From positions 1 to 64,000 of the forward strand of contig NZ_AULN01000018.1 in NCBI RefSeq assembly GCF_000422305.1: a DNA stretch of 64,000 bases, given 5' to 3'. The position numbers and the translations under genes are program-made. The stretch is from Luteimonas mephitis DSM 12574 (lineage in GTDB: Bacteria; Pseudomonadota; Gammaproteobacteria; Xanthomonadales; Xanthomonadaceae). The notes below the pieces were generated by a model, which had not been told where the DNA came from, ran no database searches, and saw nothing but the letters and a program-made list of their open reading frames with translations. This document shows, piece after piece, positions 19,299-29,241 of this stretch (the stretch's first letter is position 1; each line of letters starts with the position of its first letter).

Positions 19299-19336
19299 CT
19301 GGCGGAAAGCCTGCGCAGGGACGTGCAGGTTGAATG

Positions 19337-19362
19337 CAGGAGCGGCCGTCATCGCCGCTCCT
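19337..19362. repeat. Short palindrome related to the GGAGCGGC family
   Basis: CAGGAGCGGC (19337-19346) pairs with GCCGCTCCTG (19353-19362) around a 6-base loop. It is a minimal copy in the 214-bp gap between tRNA-Leu and nuoA. The same gap also holds a 14-bp perfect palindrome, ATCCGTGCACGGAT (19386-19399). Neither is followed by a T run. Confidence 0.75.
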
Positions 19363-19512
19363 GGCAAGAAACAGGGAATCCGCGCATCCGTGCACGGATT
19401 CGCACAAGACGCCCGCTGCGAGCAGGATGCCCGCGACGGAAAATGGGTTCCGGCAGCGATGCGGAGCCCGAGCAATGGCCGCTGGCGCGGCCAGTAGCCG
19501 AGAGTAACAAGC

Positions 19513-19869
19513 GTGCTGGCCGAATACCTGCCGACCCTGCTGTTCCTTTTCGTTGCCACGGGCATCGGCATCGCCCTGATCGTGATCGGCAACCTGCTCG
19601 GGCCCAAGCGGCCGACGGCGGAGAAGCTCTCGCCGTACGAATGCGGCTTCGCCGCGTTCGAGGACTCGCGGATGCAGTTCGACATCCGCTACTACCTCAT
19701 CGCCATCCAGTTCATCGTCTTCGACCTGGAAATCATCTTCATCATCCCCTGGGCCACGGTGTTCCGGCAGCTGGGCGTGCTCGGCTTGATCGAGATGGGC
19801 ATCTTCGTGGGCATGTTGCTGCTCGGGTTCATCTACGTGTGGAAGAAGGGAGCGCTGGAATGGGAGTGA
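19513..19869 (+). CDS. nuoA: NADH-quinone oxidoreductase subunit A
   Basis: 118 residues from a GTG start. It is a membrane subunit at the quinone-site end of complex I with three helices (about 8-30, 62-82, 90-110). The conserved block [24 protein letters not shown] is followed by [10 protein letters not shown], both diagnostic. First gene of the 14-gene operon; its end overlaps nuoB by 10 bp. Confidence 0.96.
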   Translation: MLAEYLPTLLFLFVATGIGIALIVIGNLLGPKRPTAEKLSPYECGFAAFEDSRMQFDIRYYLIAIQFIVFDLEIIFIIPWATVFRQLGVLGLIEMGIFVGMLLLGFIYVWKKGALEWE

Positions 19870-20447
19870 TCCAGTCCATCCAGAAGGCGGCGGATTTCAT
19901 CAGCAATCCGCTGCCGGAAGGCCGCGTCGACGACATCCTGCGTCCGGAAGGCGACAATCCGCTGACCGAGCGCGGCTTCGTCACCACCAGCTCCGACGTG
20001 CTGCTCAACTGGGCGCGCACCGGCTCGATGTGGCCGATGACCTTCGGCCTGGCCTGCTGCGCGGTGGAGATGATGCATGCCGGCGCCTCGCGCCTTGACC
20101 TGGACCGTTTCGGCGTGGTGTTCCGCCCGTCGCCGCGCCAGGCCGACGTGATGATCGTCGCCGGTACCCTGGTCAACAAGATGGCCCCGGCGCTGCGCAA
20201 GGTCTATGACCAGATGCCCGACCCCAAGTGGGTGATCTCGATGGGCAGCTGCGCCAACGGCGGCGGCTACTACCACTATTCGTATTCGGTCGTGCGCGGC
20301 TGCGACCGCATCGTGCCGGTCGACATTTACGTGCCCGGCTGCCCGCCGACCGCCGAAGCACTGGTCTACGGCATCCTGCAGCTGCAGAAGAAGATCCGCC
20401 GTTCGACCAACTTCGGCGACAACAAGACGGGGCAGCGCAATGGCTGA
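19860..20447 (+). CDS. nuoB: NADH-quinone oxidoreductase subunit B
   Basis: 195 residues. It carries cluster N2, the last iron-sulfur centre before quinone. The ligands are visible: tandem C66-C67 ([10 protein letters not shown]), C131 (MGSCANGGG) and C161 (VPGCPP). The start ATG overlaps the nuoA end by 10 bp. A longer in-frame extension upstream crosses nuoA and is not real. It overlaps nuoC by 8 bp. Confidence 0.96.
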   Translation: MGVIQSIQKAADFISNPLPEGRVDDILRPEGDNPLTERGFVTTSSDVLLNWARTGSMWPMTFGLACCAVEMMHAGASRLDLDRFGVVFRPSPRQADVMIVAGTLVNKMAPALRKVYDQMPDPKWVISMGSCANGGGYYHYSYSVVRGCDRIVPVDIYVPGCPPTAEALVYGILQLQKKIRRSTNFGDNKTGQRNG

Positions 20448-21246
20448 GCAGTACGTCGGCCACGAGTCGGCGACGGTGTTCGCCGATCGCCTGCGCGCCC
20501 GCTTCGAAGGTGCCGAGGTCAGCGTGGCGATGCCGCGCGGCGAAGTCGGCATCGTGTTGTCGCCCGAGGCCTGGCACGACGGTTGCCGCGCGCTGCGCGA
20601 CGAGTTCGGCTTCGAAATGCTGGCCGACCTGTGCGGCATCGACTACCTCGGCTACGGCAGCGACGAGTGGGACACCGAGGTGTCTTCGCTGGGCTTCAGC
20701 CGCGGCGTCGAGGGCAGGGGGCCGGGACGCTTCAAGTATGGCGAGCGACCCAGCCGGCAGGCGGCGCAGCCCGATGCCGTCGAGATCACCCCGGTTCCGC
20801 AGCGCCGCTACGCGGTGGTCGCGCAGCTGCTTTCGGTCGAGCACAACCGGCGCGTGCGCGTGACCTGCTTCGCCTCCGACGACAGCCTCCCGGTCGTGGC
20901 TTCGGTCACCGACCTGTGGCCGGGCGCGAACTGGTTCGAGCGCGAGGCGTTCGACCTGTTCGGCATCGTCTTCCCGGGCCACCCGGACCTGCGCCGGATC
21001 CTGACCGACTACGGTTTCGTCGGCCATCCGTTCCGCAAGGACTTCCCGCTGATCGGCAACGTCGAAGTCCGCTACGACGCCGAGAAGCAGCGCGTGGTGT
21101 ACGAGCCGGTCACGTCGGTGGAGCCGCGCGTCGGCGTGCCGCGCGTGGTCCGCGACGACGCGCGCTACGCCACCGCCATCGGCGAGGACCACGACCTGAA
21201 GATCCACAGCGGCATCGGGCCGGCCGACGCAGGAGCCGCGAAATGA
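20440..21246 (+). CDS. nuoC: NADH-quinone oxidoreductase subunit C
   Basis: 268 residues. It is a peripheral-arm subunit. The 30-kDa signature is visible as [19 protein letters not shown], then [19 protein letters not shown]. It is a separate gene here, not fused to nuoD as in E. coli. A 40-residue insert (about 84-110, [19 protein letters not shown]) sits before the beta-sheet core and looks lineage-specific. It overlaps nuoD by 4 bp. Confidence 0.95.
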   Translation: MAEQYVGHESATVFADRLRARFEGAEVSVAMPRGEVGIVLSPEAWHDGCRALRDEFGFEMLADLCGIDYLGYGSDEWDTEVSSLGFSRGVEGRGPGRFKYGERPSRQAAQPDAVEITPVPQRRYAVVAQLLSVEHNRRVRVTCFASDDSLPVVASVTDLWPGANWFEREAFDLFGIVFPGHPDLRRILTDYGFVGHPFRKDFPLIGNVEVRYDAEKQRVVYEPVTSVEPRVGVPRVVRDDARYATAIGEDHDLKIHSGIGPADAGAAK

Positions 21247-22553
21247 GCGCCCATCCGCACGTTTCCAGCACGCCTTTCGCCAGCAGCGTGGCCGAGGCGC
21301 GGCAGGAGATCCGCAACTACACGCTGAACTTCGGCCCGCAGCACCCGGCCGCGCACGGCGTGCTGCGCCTGATCCTGGAAATGGACGGCGAAGTCGTGCA
21401 GCGCGCCGACCCGCATATCGGCCTGCTGCACCGGGGCACCGAGAAGCTGGCCGAATCCAAGCCGTTCAACCAGTCGATCGGCTACATGGATCGCCTCGAC
21501 TACGTGTCGATGATGTGCAACGAGCATGCCTACGTGCTCGCGATCGAACGACTGATGGGGATCGAGGCGCCCGAGCGCGCGCAGTGGATCCGCACGCTGT
21601 TCGACGAGATCACCCGCATCCTCAACCACCTGATGTGGATCGGCTCCAACGCACTCGACCTGGGCGCGATGGCGGTGTTCCTTTACGCCTTCCGCGAGCG
21701 CGAAGAGCTGATGGATGTGTACGAGGCGGTGTCGGGCGCGCGCATGCACGCGACCTACTACCGCCCCGGTGGCGTCTATCGCGACCTGCCCGAGCGCATG
21801 CCGCAGTACCGCGAGTCGAAGTGGCGCAAGGGCGCATCGCTCAAGCGCTTCAACGCCTGGCGCGAGGGCTCGATGCTGGATTACCTGGAGGCCTTCGCCA
21901 AGGACTTCCCGGATCGCATCGACGAATACGAGGTCCTGCTGACCGACAACCGCATCTGGAAGCAGCGCACCGTGGGCATCGGCGTGATTCCGCCGGAGAA
22001 GGCGCTGGCCTGGGGCATGACCGGGCCGATGCTGCGCGGATCCGGCGTGGCCTGGGACCTGCGCAAGAAGCAGCCCTACGCGAAGTATGCCGAGGTCGAT
22101 TTCGACATCCCGGTCGGCGTCACTGGCGACTGCTACGACCGGTATCTCGTGCGCGTCGCCGAGATGCGCCAGTCGGTGCGGATCATCGAACAGTGCGTGC
22201 GCTGGCTGAAGGCAAACCCCGGCCCGGTCATGCTCGACAACTACAAGGTGTCGCCGCCCTCCCGCGAGGAGATGAAGGACGACATGGAAGCGCTGATCCA
22301 CCACTTCAAGCTGTTCTCCGAGGGCTATTGCGTACCTGCCGGCGAGACCTACGCGGCCGTCGAGGCGCCGAAGGGCGAGTTCGCCTGCTATCTGGTGTCC
22401 GATGGTGCAAACAAGCCGTTCCGCGCACACCTGCGCGCGCCGGGGTTCGTCCACCTGTCATCGATGGACGAGGTGGTGAAGGGACACATGCTGTCCGACG
22501 TGGTGGCGATGATCGGCACCTACGACATCGTGTTTGGCGAGGTTGATCGATGA
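21243..22553 (+). CDS. nuoD: NADH-quinone oxidoreductase subunit D
   Basis: 436 residues. It is the 49-kDa subunit lining the quinone pocket with NuoB. Blocks seen are [40 protein letters not shown]-type [12 protein letters not shown] and, at the C-terminus, DIVFGEVDR. The pocket histidine lies in the PQHPAAHG loop. Start ATGA overlaps the nuoC stop; the stop overlaps nuoE by 4 bp. Confidence 0.96.
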   Translation: MSAHPHVSSTPFASSVAEARQEIRNYTLNFGPQHPAAHGVLRLILEMDGEVVQRADPHIGLLHRGTEKLAESKPFNQSIGYMDRLDYVSMMCNEHAYVLAIERLMGIEAPERAQWIRTLFDEITRILNHLMWIGSNALDLGAMAVFLYAFREREELMDVYEAVSGARMHATYYRPGGVYRDLPERMPQYRESKWRKGASLKRFNAWREGSMLDYLEAFAKDFPDRIDEYEVLLTDNRIWKQRTVGIGVIPPEKALAWGMTGPMLRGSGVAWDLRKKQPYAKYAEVDFDIPVGVTGDCYDRYLVRVAEMRQSVRIIEQCVRWLKANPGPVMLDNYKVSPPSREEMKDDMEALIHHFKLFSEGYCVPAGETYAAVEAPKGEFACYLVSDGANKPFRAHLRAPGFVHLSSMDEVVKGHMLSDVVAMIGTYDIVFGEVDR

Positions 22554-23077
22554 AGGCCACCGGCAATTTCGAGAATGCGCGCAATGTCGACCCGATGGTC
22601 GTGCTGTCGGATGACGTGCGTGCGTACATCGACCACTGGGTGGCCAAGTTCCCGCCGGATCGCAAGCGCTCGGCGGTGATCCAGGGCCTGTTCGCCACCC
22701 AGCAGGCCAACGGCGGCTGGTTGAGCGACGAGTTGATCGCCGCGGTGGCCAAGTACCTTGGCATCCCGCCGGTGTGGGCGTACGAGGTCGCGACGTTCTA
22801 CTCGATGTTCGAGACCAAGCCGGTCGCCCGCAACAACGTCGCGTTCTGCACCAACATCAGCTGCTGGCTCAACGGCGCCGAGGACCTGGTGAGGCACGCG
22901 GAGCAGAAGCTCGGCTGCAAGCTCGGCGAGTCGACTGCCGATGGCCGCGTGTACCTGAAGCGCGAGGAAGAATGCGTGGCCGCGTGCTGCGGCGCGCCGG
23001 TGGTCGTGATCAACGGCCATTACCACGAGAAGCTCGACGCGACGAAGGTCGACGAGCTGCTCGACGGACTGAAGTGA
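22550..23077 (+). CDS. nuoE: NADH-quinone oxidoreductase subunit E
   Basis: 175 residues. It is a thioredoxin-like subunit holding the [2Fe-2S] cluster N1a beside NuoF. The four ligands are C100 and C105 (FCTNISCW) and C142 and C146 (EECVAACCG). [17 protein letters not shown]-like [17 protein letters not shown] is the family block. It ends 14 bp before nuoF. Confidence 0.96.
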   Translation: MKATGNFENARNVDPMVVLSDDVRAYIDHWVAKFPPDRKRSAVIQGLFATQQANGGWLSDELIAAVAKYLGIPPVWAYEVATFYSMFETKPVARNNVAFCTNISCWLNGAEDLVRHAEQKLGCKLGESTADGRVYLKREEECVAACCGAPVVVINGHYHEKLDATKVDELLDGLK

Positions 23078-23091
23078 GGCTGGACGCAGGC

Positions 23092-24462
23092 ATGGCGCAT
23101 CAACACACCCACGTCTCCGAAGGCTACGGCCCCGTCGGCCCCGCGCCGAAGGAGCACCAGGCCGTCTACACCACGCTGCATTTCGACAAGCCGTGGTCGT
23201 ACGAGAACTACCTCAAGACCGGCGGCTACAGCGCGCTGCGCAAGATCCTGGAAGAGAAGATCCCGCCGGCCGACGTGATCGACATGGTCAAGCAGTCCGG
23301 CCTGCGCGGACGCGGCGGCGCGGGCTTCCCGACCGGCCTGAAGTGGAGCTTCATGCCCAAGGGTTCGGGCATGCAGAAATACATCCTGTGCAACTCCGAC
23401 GAATCCGAGCCGGGCACCTGCAAGGACCGCGACATCCTGCGCTACAACCCGCACTCGGTGATCGAGGGCATGGCGATCGCCTGCTACGCCACCGGCAGCA
23501 CCGTGGCCTACAACTACCTGCGCGGCGAGTTCCACCACGAGCCCTTCGAGCACCTCGAGGAAGCCACCGCCGAGGCCTATGCCAACGGCTGGCTGGGCAA
23601 GGACATCCTTGGAAGCGGCATCGACATCGACATCCACAATGCGCTTGGCGCCGGCGCGTACATCTGCGGCGAAGAGACTGCGCTGATGGAGTCCCTGGAA
23701 GGCAAGAAGGGCCAGCCGCGCTACAAGCCGCCGTTCCCGGCCAACTTCGGGCTGTTCGGCAAGCCGACCACGATCAACAACACCGAGACCTACGCCTCGG
23801 TGCCGGCGATCGTGCGCAACGGCGCGCAGTGGTTCCTCGACCTGGGCAAGCCCAACAACGGCGGCTGCAAGATCTTCTCGGTCTCCGGCCACGTCGCGCG
23901 GCCGGGCAACTACGAGATCCGCCTGGGCACCCCGTTCTCCGAATTGCTGGAGATGGCCGGCGGCATCCGCGCGGGCCACAGGATCAAGGCCGTGATCCCC
24001 GGTGGCTCGTCGATGCCGGTGCTTCCGGGCGAGACGATGATGCAGCTGACCATGGATTACGACAGCCTGCAGAAGGCGGGTTCCGGGCTCGGCTCGGGCG
24101 CGGTGATCGTGATGGACGAGACCGCCTGCATGGTGCGGGCGTGCCAGCGCATCGCGCGCTTCTATTACCAGGAAAGCTGCGGCCAGTGCACGCCGTGCCG
24201 CGAAGGGACGGGCTGGATGTATCGCATGCTGACCCGCATCGTCGAAGGGCAGGCCACCGTCGACGACCTGCAGATGCTGCGCGCCGCGGCCGGGCAGATC
24301 GAAGGCCATACGATCTGTGCCTTTGGCGAGGCGGCCGCATGGCCGGTGCAGGGTTTCCTGCGCCATTACTGGGACGAATTCGAGTACGCGATCGTGAACG
24401 GGCGTTTCCTGGTGGATGACGAGAAGGCCGGGACCGTGGTCCCGAAGGTGGCAGCGGCATGA
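23092..24462 (+). CDS. nuoF: NADH-quinone oxidoreductase subunit F
   Basis: 456 residues. It binds NADH, FMN and cluster N3. The FMN/NADH glycine loop [16 protein letters not shown] is near 71-86, and [15 protein letters not shown] and [19 protein letters not shown] follow. The N3 ligands are C363, C366 and C369 ([12 protein letters not shown]), plus the cysteine of GHTICAFG. The ATG was chosen at the start of [13 protein letters not shown]; the frame runs upstream through nuoE without meaning. It overlaps nuoG by 4 bp. Confidence 0.96.
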   Translation: MAHQHTHVSEGYGPVGPAPKEHQAVYTTLHFDKPWSYENYLKTGGYSALRKILEEKIPPADVIDMVKQSGLRGRGGAGFPTGLKWSFMPKGSGMQKYILCNSDESEPGTCKDRDILRYNPHSVIEGMAIACYATGSTVAYNYLRGEFHHEPFEHLEEATAEAYANGWLGKDILGSGIDIDIHNALGAGAYICGEETALMESLEGKKGQPRYKPPFPANFGLFGKPTTINNTETYASVPAIVRNGAQWFLDLGKPNNGGCKIFSVSGHVARPGNYEIRLGTPFSELLEMAGGIRAGHRIKAVIPGGSSMPVLPGETMMQLTMDYDSLQKAGSGLGSGAVIVMDETACMVRACQRIARFYYQESCGQCTPCREGTGWMYRMLTRIVEGQATVDDLQMLRAAAGQIEGHTICAFGEAAAWPVQGFLRHYWDEFEYAIVNGRFLVDDEKAGTVVPKVAAA

Positions 24463-26699
24463 GTGCGCAGCCCGTCAACCCGAACCTTCCGCCGGACCAG
24501 GTCACCATCTTCATCGACGGCGTCGAGATGGCCGCGCCCAAGGGCTCGATGATCATCCAGGCCGCCGACAAGGCCGGCATCCCGATCCCGCGCTTCTGCT
24601 ACCACGACAAGCTTGCCATTGCGGCCAACTGCCGCATGTGCCTGGTGGACGTGGAGAAGATGGGCAAGCCGGCGCCGGCCTGCGCCACGCCGGTGATGGA
24701 CGGCATGAAGGTGTCCACGCGCAGCGAAAAGGCCCTCAAGTCGCAGCGCAACGTGATGGAGTTCCTGCTGATCAACCACCCGCTCGACTGCCCGATCTGC
24801 GACCAGGGCGGCGAATGCGAGCTGCAGGACCTGTCGCTGGGCTACGGACGCTCGGTGTCGCGCTTCTCCGAGCGCAAGCGCGTGGTGGCCGACGAGGACA
24901 TGGGCCCGCTGGTCGCCACCGACATGACGCGCTGCATCCACTGCACGCGCTGCATCCGTTTCACCGCGGAAATCGCCGGCACCTACGAGCTGGGCGGCAT
25001 GCAGCGCGGCGAGAGCCTGCAGATCGGCACCTATGACGGCAAGCCGCTGACCACCGAACTGTCCGGCAACGTCATCGACGTGTGCCCGGTGGGCGCGCTG
25101 ACCAACAAGGTGTTCCGCTTCCGCGCGCGCCCGTGGGAGCTGATCGCCAAGGAGTCGCTGGGTTACCACGACGCGCTGGGCAGCAACCTGTTCCTGCACG
25201 CGCGCCGGGGCGACGTGCTGCGCGCGGTGCCGCGCGACAACGAGGCTGTCAACGAGTGCTGGCTGTCCGACCGCGACCGTTATTCGCACCAGGGCCTGCA
25301 TGCCGAAGACCGCGCAGTGAAGCCGCTGGTCAAGGATGGTGACGCGGAAGGCGGCTGGCGCGAAGCCTCGTGGGAGGAAGCGCTGGCGAAGGCCGCGCGG
25401 ATCCTGCGCGACAATGGCGCCGACGACCTCGGCATCCTCGTCCATCCCGCGACCTCCAACGAGGAAGGCGCGCTGCTGGCGCGCATGGCCGAGGCGCTCG
25501 GCACCGGCAACCTCGACCACCGCATCGCCCAGCACGACCTGTCCGACGGCGCCAGCGCCGAGGCGTTCGGCATGCCGGTCGCGGAGATCGAGCAGGCGGA
25601 CGTGATCCTCATCGTCGGCAGCCAGCTGCGTTTCGAAGTGCCGCTGCTGCACCAGCGCGTGCGCAAGGCATGGACGCGCGGCGCGAAGGTGCACGTGGTC
25701 AACCCGGTCGATTTCGACTTCGCGTTCGACATCGCCGGCAAGCAGATCGTCGCGCCGTCGCGCATCGCCGATGCGCTGGCTTCGGCGGAGCTGGCCGAAG
25801 CATTCAAGTCCGCGACGCGCGGTGTCGTCATCGTGGGCGCGATCGGCGAGAACGGCGCGCATGCTTCCGCGATCCGCAAGGCCGCAGCGCAGTTTGCGAG
25901 CGCGAACAACGCCGCGCTGTGCCGGATCCCGCAGGGGGCGAACGCGGTTGGCCTGTCGCGCCACGGCGTACTGCCGGCCTCGCGCGATGCCGGTGCCATG
26001 CTCGCACAGCCGCGTGGCGCATACGTGGTCTACGGCATCGAGCCGGGCCTCGATTTCGCCGACCAGGCGGTCGCGCTGAAGGCACTCGGCGCAGCGCAGG
26101 TCGTGGCCTTCAGCCAGTTCGCCTGCCGTTCCACGCGCGCGGTTGCCGACGTGATCCTGCCGATCGGCGCGCTGCCCGAGATCGATGCCACGCTCACCAA
26201 CCTGGACGGCCGCGAGCAGTTCGCGGTGGCCGCCGGCAAGCTGCCGGGCGAGGCGCGTGCCGGCTGGCGCGTGCTGCGTGCGCTGGCCGGGGAGCTCGGG
26301 ATTCCCGGTTTCGACTTCACCGACTTCGCCGGCCTGCGCGAAGGCCTGGCGCCGCGCGAAGTCGCCGTGGCGGCCTCCGCTGCCGCGGACGCGACGGGCG
26401 AGGGGCTCGAACTCGCGGTTTCCGAAGCGATCTACCGCGTCGACGCGGTCACCCGCCGCGCTGCCGCGCTGCAGGCACATCCGTTGACGGTCGGCCCGCG
26501 GGTCGGCCTGCATCCTTCCGATGCCGCCGCCGCGGGTGTTGCCGATGGCGCGATGGCAAAGCTTTCCAATGCGGCCGGCACCGCGACCCTGCAGGTCGCG
26601 ATCGACGACCGCGTCGCGGCCGGTTCGGCGTGGATCGAACGCGGCTACGGTGCCACCGCGGCGCTGGCCGCCGGCAAGATCAAGGTGGTGGCCGCATGA
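24459..26699 (+). CDS. nuoG: NADH-quinone oxidoreductase subunit G
   Basis: 746 residues, shorter than the E. coli protein (about 900). The ferredoxin domain binds [2Fe-2S] N1b through C47, C58, C61 and C75. The His-Cys3 cluster N5 uses H107, C111, C114 and C120 ([14 protein letters not shown]). N4 uses C159, C162, C165 and C209. The following molybdopterin-oxidoreductase-like part lacks the CxxCxxxC set that would bind the extra cluster N7. It is overlapped by nuoF and nuoH by 4 bp each. Confidence 0.96.
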   Translation: MSAQPVNPNLPPDQVTIFIDGVEMAAPKGSMIIQAADKAGIPIPRFCYHDKLAIAANCRMCLVDVEKMGKPAPACATPVMDGMKVSTRSEKALKSQRNVMEFLLINHPLDCPICDQGGECELQDLSLGYGRSVSRFSERKRVVADEDMGPLVATDMTRCIHCTRCIRFTAEIAGTYELGGMQRGESLQIGTYDGKPLTTELSGNVIDVCPVGALTNKVFRFRARPWELIAKESLGYHDALGSNLFLHARRGDVLRAVPRDNEAVNECWLSDRDRYSHQGLHAEDRAVKPLVKDGDAEGGWREASWEEALAKAARILRDNGADDLGILVHPATSNEEGALLARMAEALGTGNLDHRIAQHDLSDGASAEAFGMPVAEIEQADVILIVGSQLRFEVPLLHQRVRKAWTRGAKVHVVNPVDFDFAFDIAGKQIVAPSRIADALASAELAEAFKSATRGVVIVGAIGENGAHASAIRKAAAQFASANNAALCRIPQGANAVGLSRHGVLPASRDAGAMLAQPRGAYVVYGIEPGLDFADQAVALKALGAAQVVAFSQFACRSTRAVADVILPIGALPEIDATLTNLDGREQFAVAAGKLPGEARAGWRVLRALAGELGIPGFDFTDFAGLREGLAPREVAVAASAAADATGEGLELAVSEAIYRVDAVTRRAAALQAHPLTVGPRVGLHPSDAAAAGVADGAMAKLSNAAGTATLQVAIDDRVAAGSAWIERGYGATAALAAGKIKVVAA

Positions 26700-27772
26700 A
26701 CACGGCGACCGTCCTTGCCGAGGTGTTCGGCCCGCTGCACGAATGGCTGCTGTCGCTCGGCGCGATCGGCGTGGTCGCCTGGATCGTGCTGAAGATCCTT
26801 GCCATCGCGGTACCGGTGATCCTTGCCGTTGCCTTCTACGTGGTCTGGGAGCGCAAGCTGATCGGCTGGATGCACGTACGCCACGGGCCGATGTACGTCG
26901 GGCTGGGCGTGTTCCAGGCATTCGCCGACGTGTTCAAGCTGCTGTTCAAGGAAGTCATCCAGCCGACCAATGCGCAGCGGGTGCTGTACATCCTCGCGCC
27001 GCTGATCACGCTGGTCCCGGCGTTCGCGGCCTGGGCCGTGGTGCCCTTTGATGCGCAGTTGGCACTGTCGAACGCCAACGCCGGCCTGCTGTACCTGCTG
27101 GCGATGACGTCGCTGGGCGTCTACGGCGTCATCATCGCCGGTTGGGCGTCGAACTCGAAGTATGCCTTCCTCGGCGCGATGCGCTCGGCCGCGCAGGTGA
27201 TCAGCTACGAGATCGCGATGGGTTTCGCGCTGGTCGGCGTGATGATCGGCGCGGGCAGCCTGAACATGACGCAGATCGTGATGGCGCAGGCCGGCAACGG
27301 CGGCTTCACGGAATGGTTCTGGCTGCCGATGCTGCCGCTGTTCGTGGTGTACTTCGTGTCCGGCGTGGCGGAGACCAACCGCGCGCCGTTCGACGTGGTG
27401 GAAGGTGAGTCGGAAATCGTCGCCGGGCACATGGTCGAGTACTCGGGCGCCGCGTTCGCGCTGTTCTTCCTGGCCGAGTACGCCAACATGATCCTGGTCA
27501 GCTTCCTGGCCGCGATCTTCTTCCTCGGCGGCTGGCTGTCGCCCTTCCACGGCTGGGGCGTGCCGCTGCTGTCGGTCGACGGCTGGTGGTGGCTGTTCCT
27601 GAAGGTCGGCTTTTTCGCCAGCTGCTTCATCTGGTTCCGCGCCACGTTCCCGCGCTACCGCTATGACCAGATCATGCGGCTGGGCTGGAAGGTGTTCATT
27701 CCGCTGAGCATCGCGTGGATCGCGGTGACGGCGCTGATGGCGTACTACGGCGTGTTCGAGGCGGGCAAGTAA
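26696..27772 (+). CDS. nuoH: NADH-quinone oxidoreductase subunit H
   Basis: 358 residues. It is a polytopic membrane subunit (about eight helices) joining the two arms at the quinone site. Conserved blocks are [59 protein letters not shown] and [19 protein letters not shown]. The frame extends back through nuoG; the ATGA at 26696 is the real start. It overlaps nuoI by one base (TAATG). Confidence 0.96.
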   Translation: MNTATVLAEVFGPLHEWLLSLGAIGVVAWIVLKILAIAVPVILAVAFYVVWERKLIGWMHVRHGPMYVGLGVFQAFADVFKLLFKEVIQPTNAQRVLYILAPLITLVPAFAAWAVVPFDAQLALSNANAGLLYLLAMTSLGVYGVIIAGWASNSKYAFLGAMRSAAQVISYEIAMGFALVGVMIGAGSLNMTQIVMAQAGNGGFTEWFWLPMLPLFVVYFVSGVAETNRAPFDVVEGESEIVAGHMVEYSGAAFALFFLAEYANMILVSFLAAIFFLGGWLSPFHGWGVPLLSVDGWWWLFLKVGFFASCFIWFRATFPRYRYDQIMRLGWKVFIPLSIAWIAVTALMAYYGVFEAGK

Positions 27773-28260
27773 TGCGCAAGATTGCATCCTGGTTCAAGGG
27801 CCTGCTGCTGCTGGAACTGTTCGCCGGCATGTGGCTGACGCTCAAGTACCTGTTCAAGCCGAAGTACACGCTGATGTACCCGATGGAGAAGACGCCGCAG
27901 TCGCCGCGCTTCCGCGGGTTGCACGCGCTGCGCCGCTATCCCAACGGCGAGGAGCGCTGCATCGCCTGCAAGCTGTGCGAGGCGGTGTGCCCGGCGCTGG
28001 CGATCACCATCGATTCGGAACAGCGTGCCGACGGCACCCGCCGCACCACGCGCTACGACATCGACCTGTTCAAGTGCATCTTCTGCGGGTTCTGCGAGGA
28101 ATCCTGCCCGGTGGACTCGATCGTCGAAACCCACGTGCTCGAGTACCACTTCGAGAACCGCGGCGAGAACATCGTCAACAAGCAGCAGCTGCTGGCAATC
28201 GGGGACCGGCTCGAAGCCGAGATCGCCGAGCGCCGCGCCGCCGACGCTCCTTTCCGCTGA
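27772..28260 (+). CDS. nuoI: NADH-quinone oxidoreductase subunit I
   Basis: 162 residues. It carries two [4Fe-4S] clusters, N6a and N6b, between NuoG and NuoB. Both ferredoxin motifs are intact: C63, C66, C69, C73 ([12 protein letters not shown]) and C102, C105, C108, C112 ([12 protein letters not shown]). The amphipathic N-terminal helix anchors it to the membrane arm. nuoJ follows after 7 bp. Confidence 0.97.
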   Translation: MRKIASWFKGLLLLELFAGMWLTLKYLFKPKYTLMYPMEKTPQSPRFRGLHALRRYPNGEERCIACKLCEAVCPALAITIDSEQRADGTRRTTRYDIDLFKCIFCGFCEESCPVDSIVETHVLEYHFENRGENIVNKQQLLAIGDRLEAEIAERRAADAPFR

Positions 28261-28267
28261 GGACCGC

Positions 28268-28915
28268 ATGGACTTCACACTGCTTGCCTTCCTCGCCTTT
28301 GCCGTCGTGACCGTGGTCGCGGCCGGTGCGGTGATCAGCGTCCGCAGCCCGGTGCATGCCGCGCTGTGCCTGGTGCTGACGTTCTTCACGGTCGCCTGCA
28401 CCTGGATCCTGGCCGACGCGGAATTCCTCGGCATCGCCCTGGTCGTCGTCTATGTCGGCGCGGTGATGGTGCTCTTCATGTTCGTGGTGATGATGCTGGA
28501 CATCGACGAAGTGAAGATGCACGAAGGCTACGTGCGATACCTGCCGGTCGGGCTGCTCGTGGCCGTGGTGATGCTGGTCGAGATGGTGATGCTGATCGGC
28601 ATCAAGTCGCGTGCGACGCCGTTCGGCGCCGATCCCGCGCTCGCGGCCGGCAAGCCCAACATCGAGTGGCTGGCCGAGCGGTTGTTCACCGGCTACCTGC
28701 TTCCGTTCGAGGTCGCGGCGTTGATCCTGACGGTGGCGGTGATCGCGGCGGTCACGCTGACCCTGCGCAAGCGTGAAGGCACCAAGCACCAGGTGCCCAG
28801 CGCGCAGGCGCGGGTCAGGGCGGGCGACCGTTTCCGCATGGTGCGGATGGACGCGGCGAAGCCTGCTCCCGACGCGCCGGCATCGGCCCGCGAAGCTGAC
28901 GGGGAGGCCAGGTGA
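28268..28915 (+). CDS. nuoJ: NADH-quinone oxidoreductase subunit J
   Basis: 215 residues. It is a membrane subunit with five helices. The conserved helix-3 block [22 protein letters not shown], with its pi-bulge residues, is intact. The C-terminal 45 residues (after LRKREGTKH) form a polar tail rich in Arg and Ala that is longer than in E. coli. GGAGG near its end serves as the nuoK ribosome site. Confidence 0.95.
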   Translation: MDFTLLAFLAFAVVTVVAAGAVISVRSPVHAALCLVLTFFTVACTWILADAEFLGIALVVVYVGAVMVLFMFVVMMLDIDEVKMHEGYVRYLPVGLLVAVVMLVEMVMLIGIKSRATPFGADPALAAGKPNIEWLAERLFTGYLLPFEVAALILTVAVIAAVTLTLRKREGTKHQVPSAQARVRAGDRFRMVRMDAAKPAPDAPASAREADGEAR

Positions 28916-29238
28916 TGGATCTGTTCGTGCAAGGCCTTTCGCTGGGCCATTACCTCGCGCTGGGCGCGGCGCTGTTCTGCATCAGCGTTGCGGGCATCTT
29001 CCTCAACCGCAAGAACGTGATCATCGTGCTGATGTCGATCGAGCTGATGCTGCTCTCGGTGAACATCAACTTCGTCGCGTTCTCGCGCGAGGCCGGCGAC
29101 GCGGCCGGGCAGGTGTTCGTGTTCTTCATCCTCACCGTGGCCGCGGCCGAGGCCGCGATCGGCCTTGCAATCCTGGTCACGCTGTTCCGCAACCGGCGCA
29201 CGATCAACGTCGCCGAAATCGATACCTTGAAGGGCTGA
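28915..29238 (+). CDS. nuoK: NADH-quinone oxidoreductase subunit K
   Basis: 107 residues, three helices (MrpC-like). [19 protein letters not shown] and [24 protein letters not shown] carry the conserved membrane glutamate of the proton path. ATG 28915 was chosen over GTG 28912 because it lies 7 nt after GGAGG. It overlaps the nuoJ stop by one base. Confidence 0.95.
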   Translation: MDLFVQGLSLGHYLALGAALFCISVAGIFLNRKNVIIVLMSIELMLLSVNINFVAFSREAGDAAGQVFVFFILTVAAAEAAIGLAILVTLFRNRRTINVAEIDTLKG

Positions 29239-29241
29239 GTG

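Noticed and set aside
20440-22553. Fused nuoCD gene
   Set aside because: nuoC has its own stop at 21244-21246 and nuoD its own overlapping ATG; they are separate.
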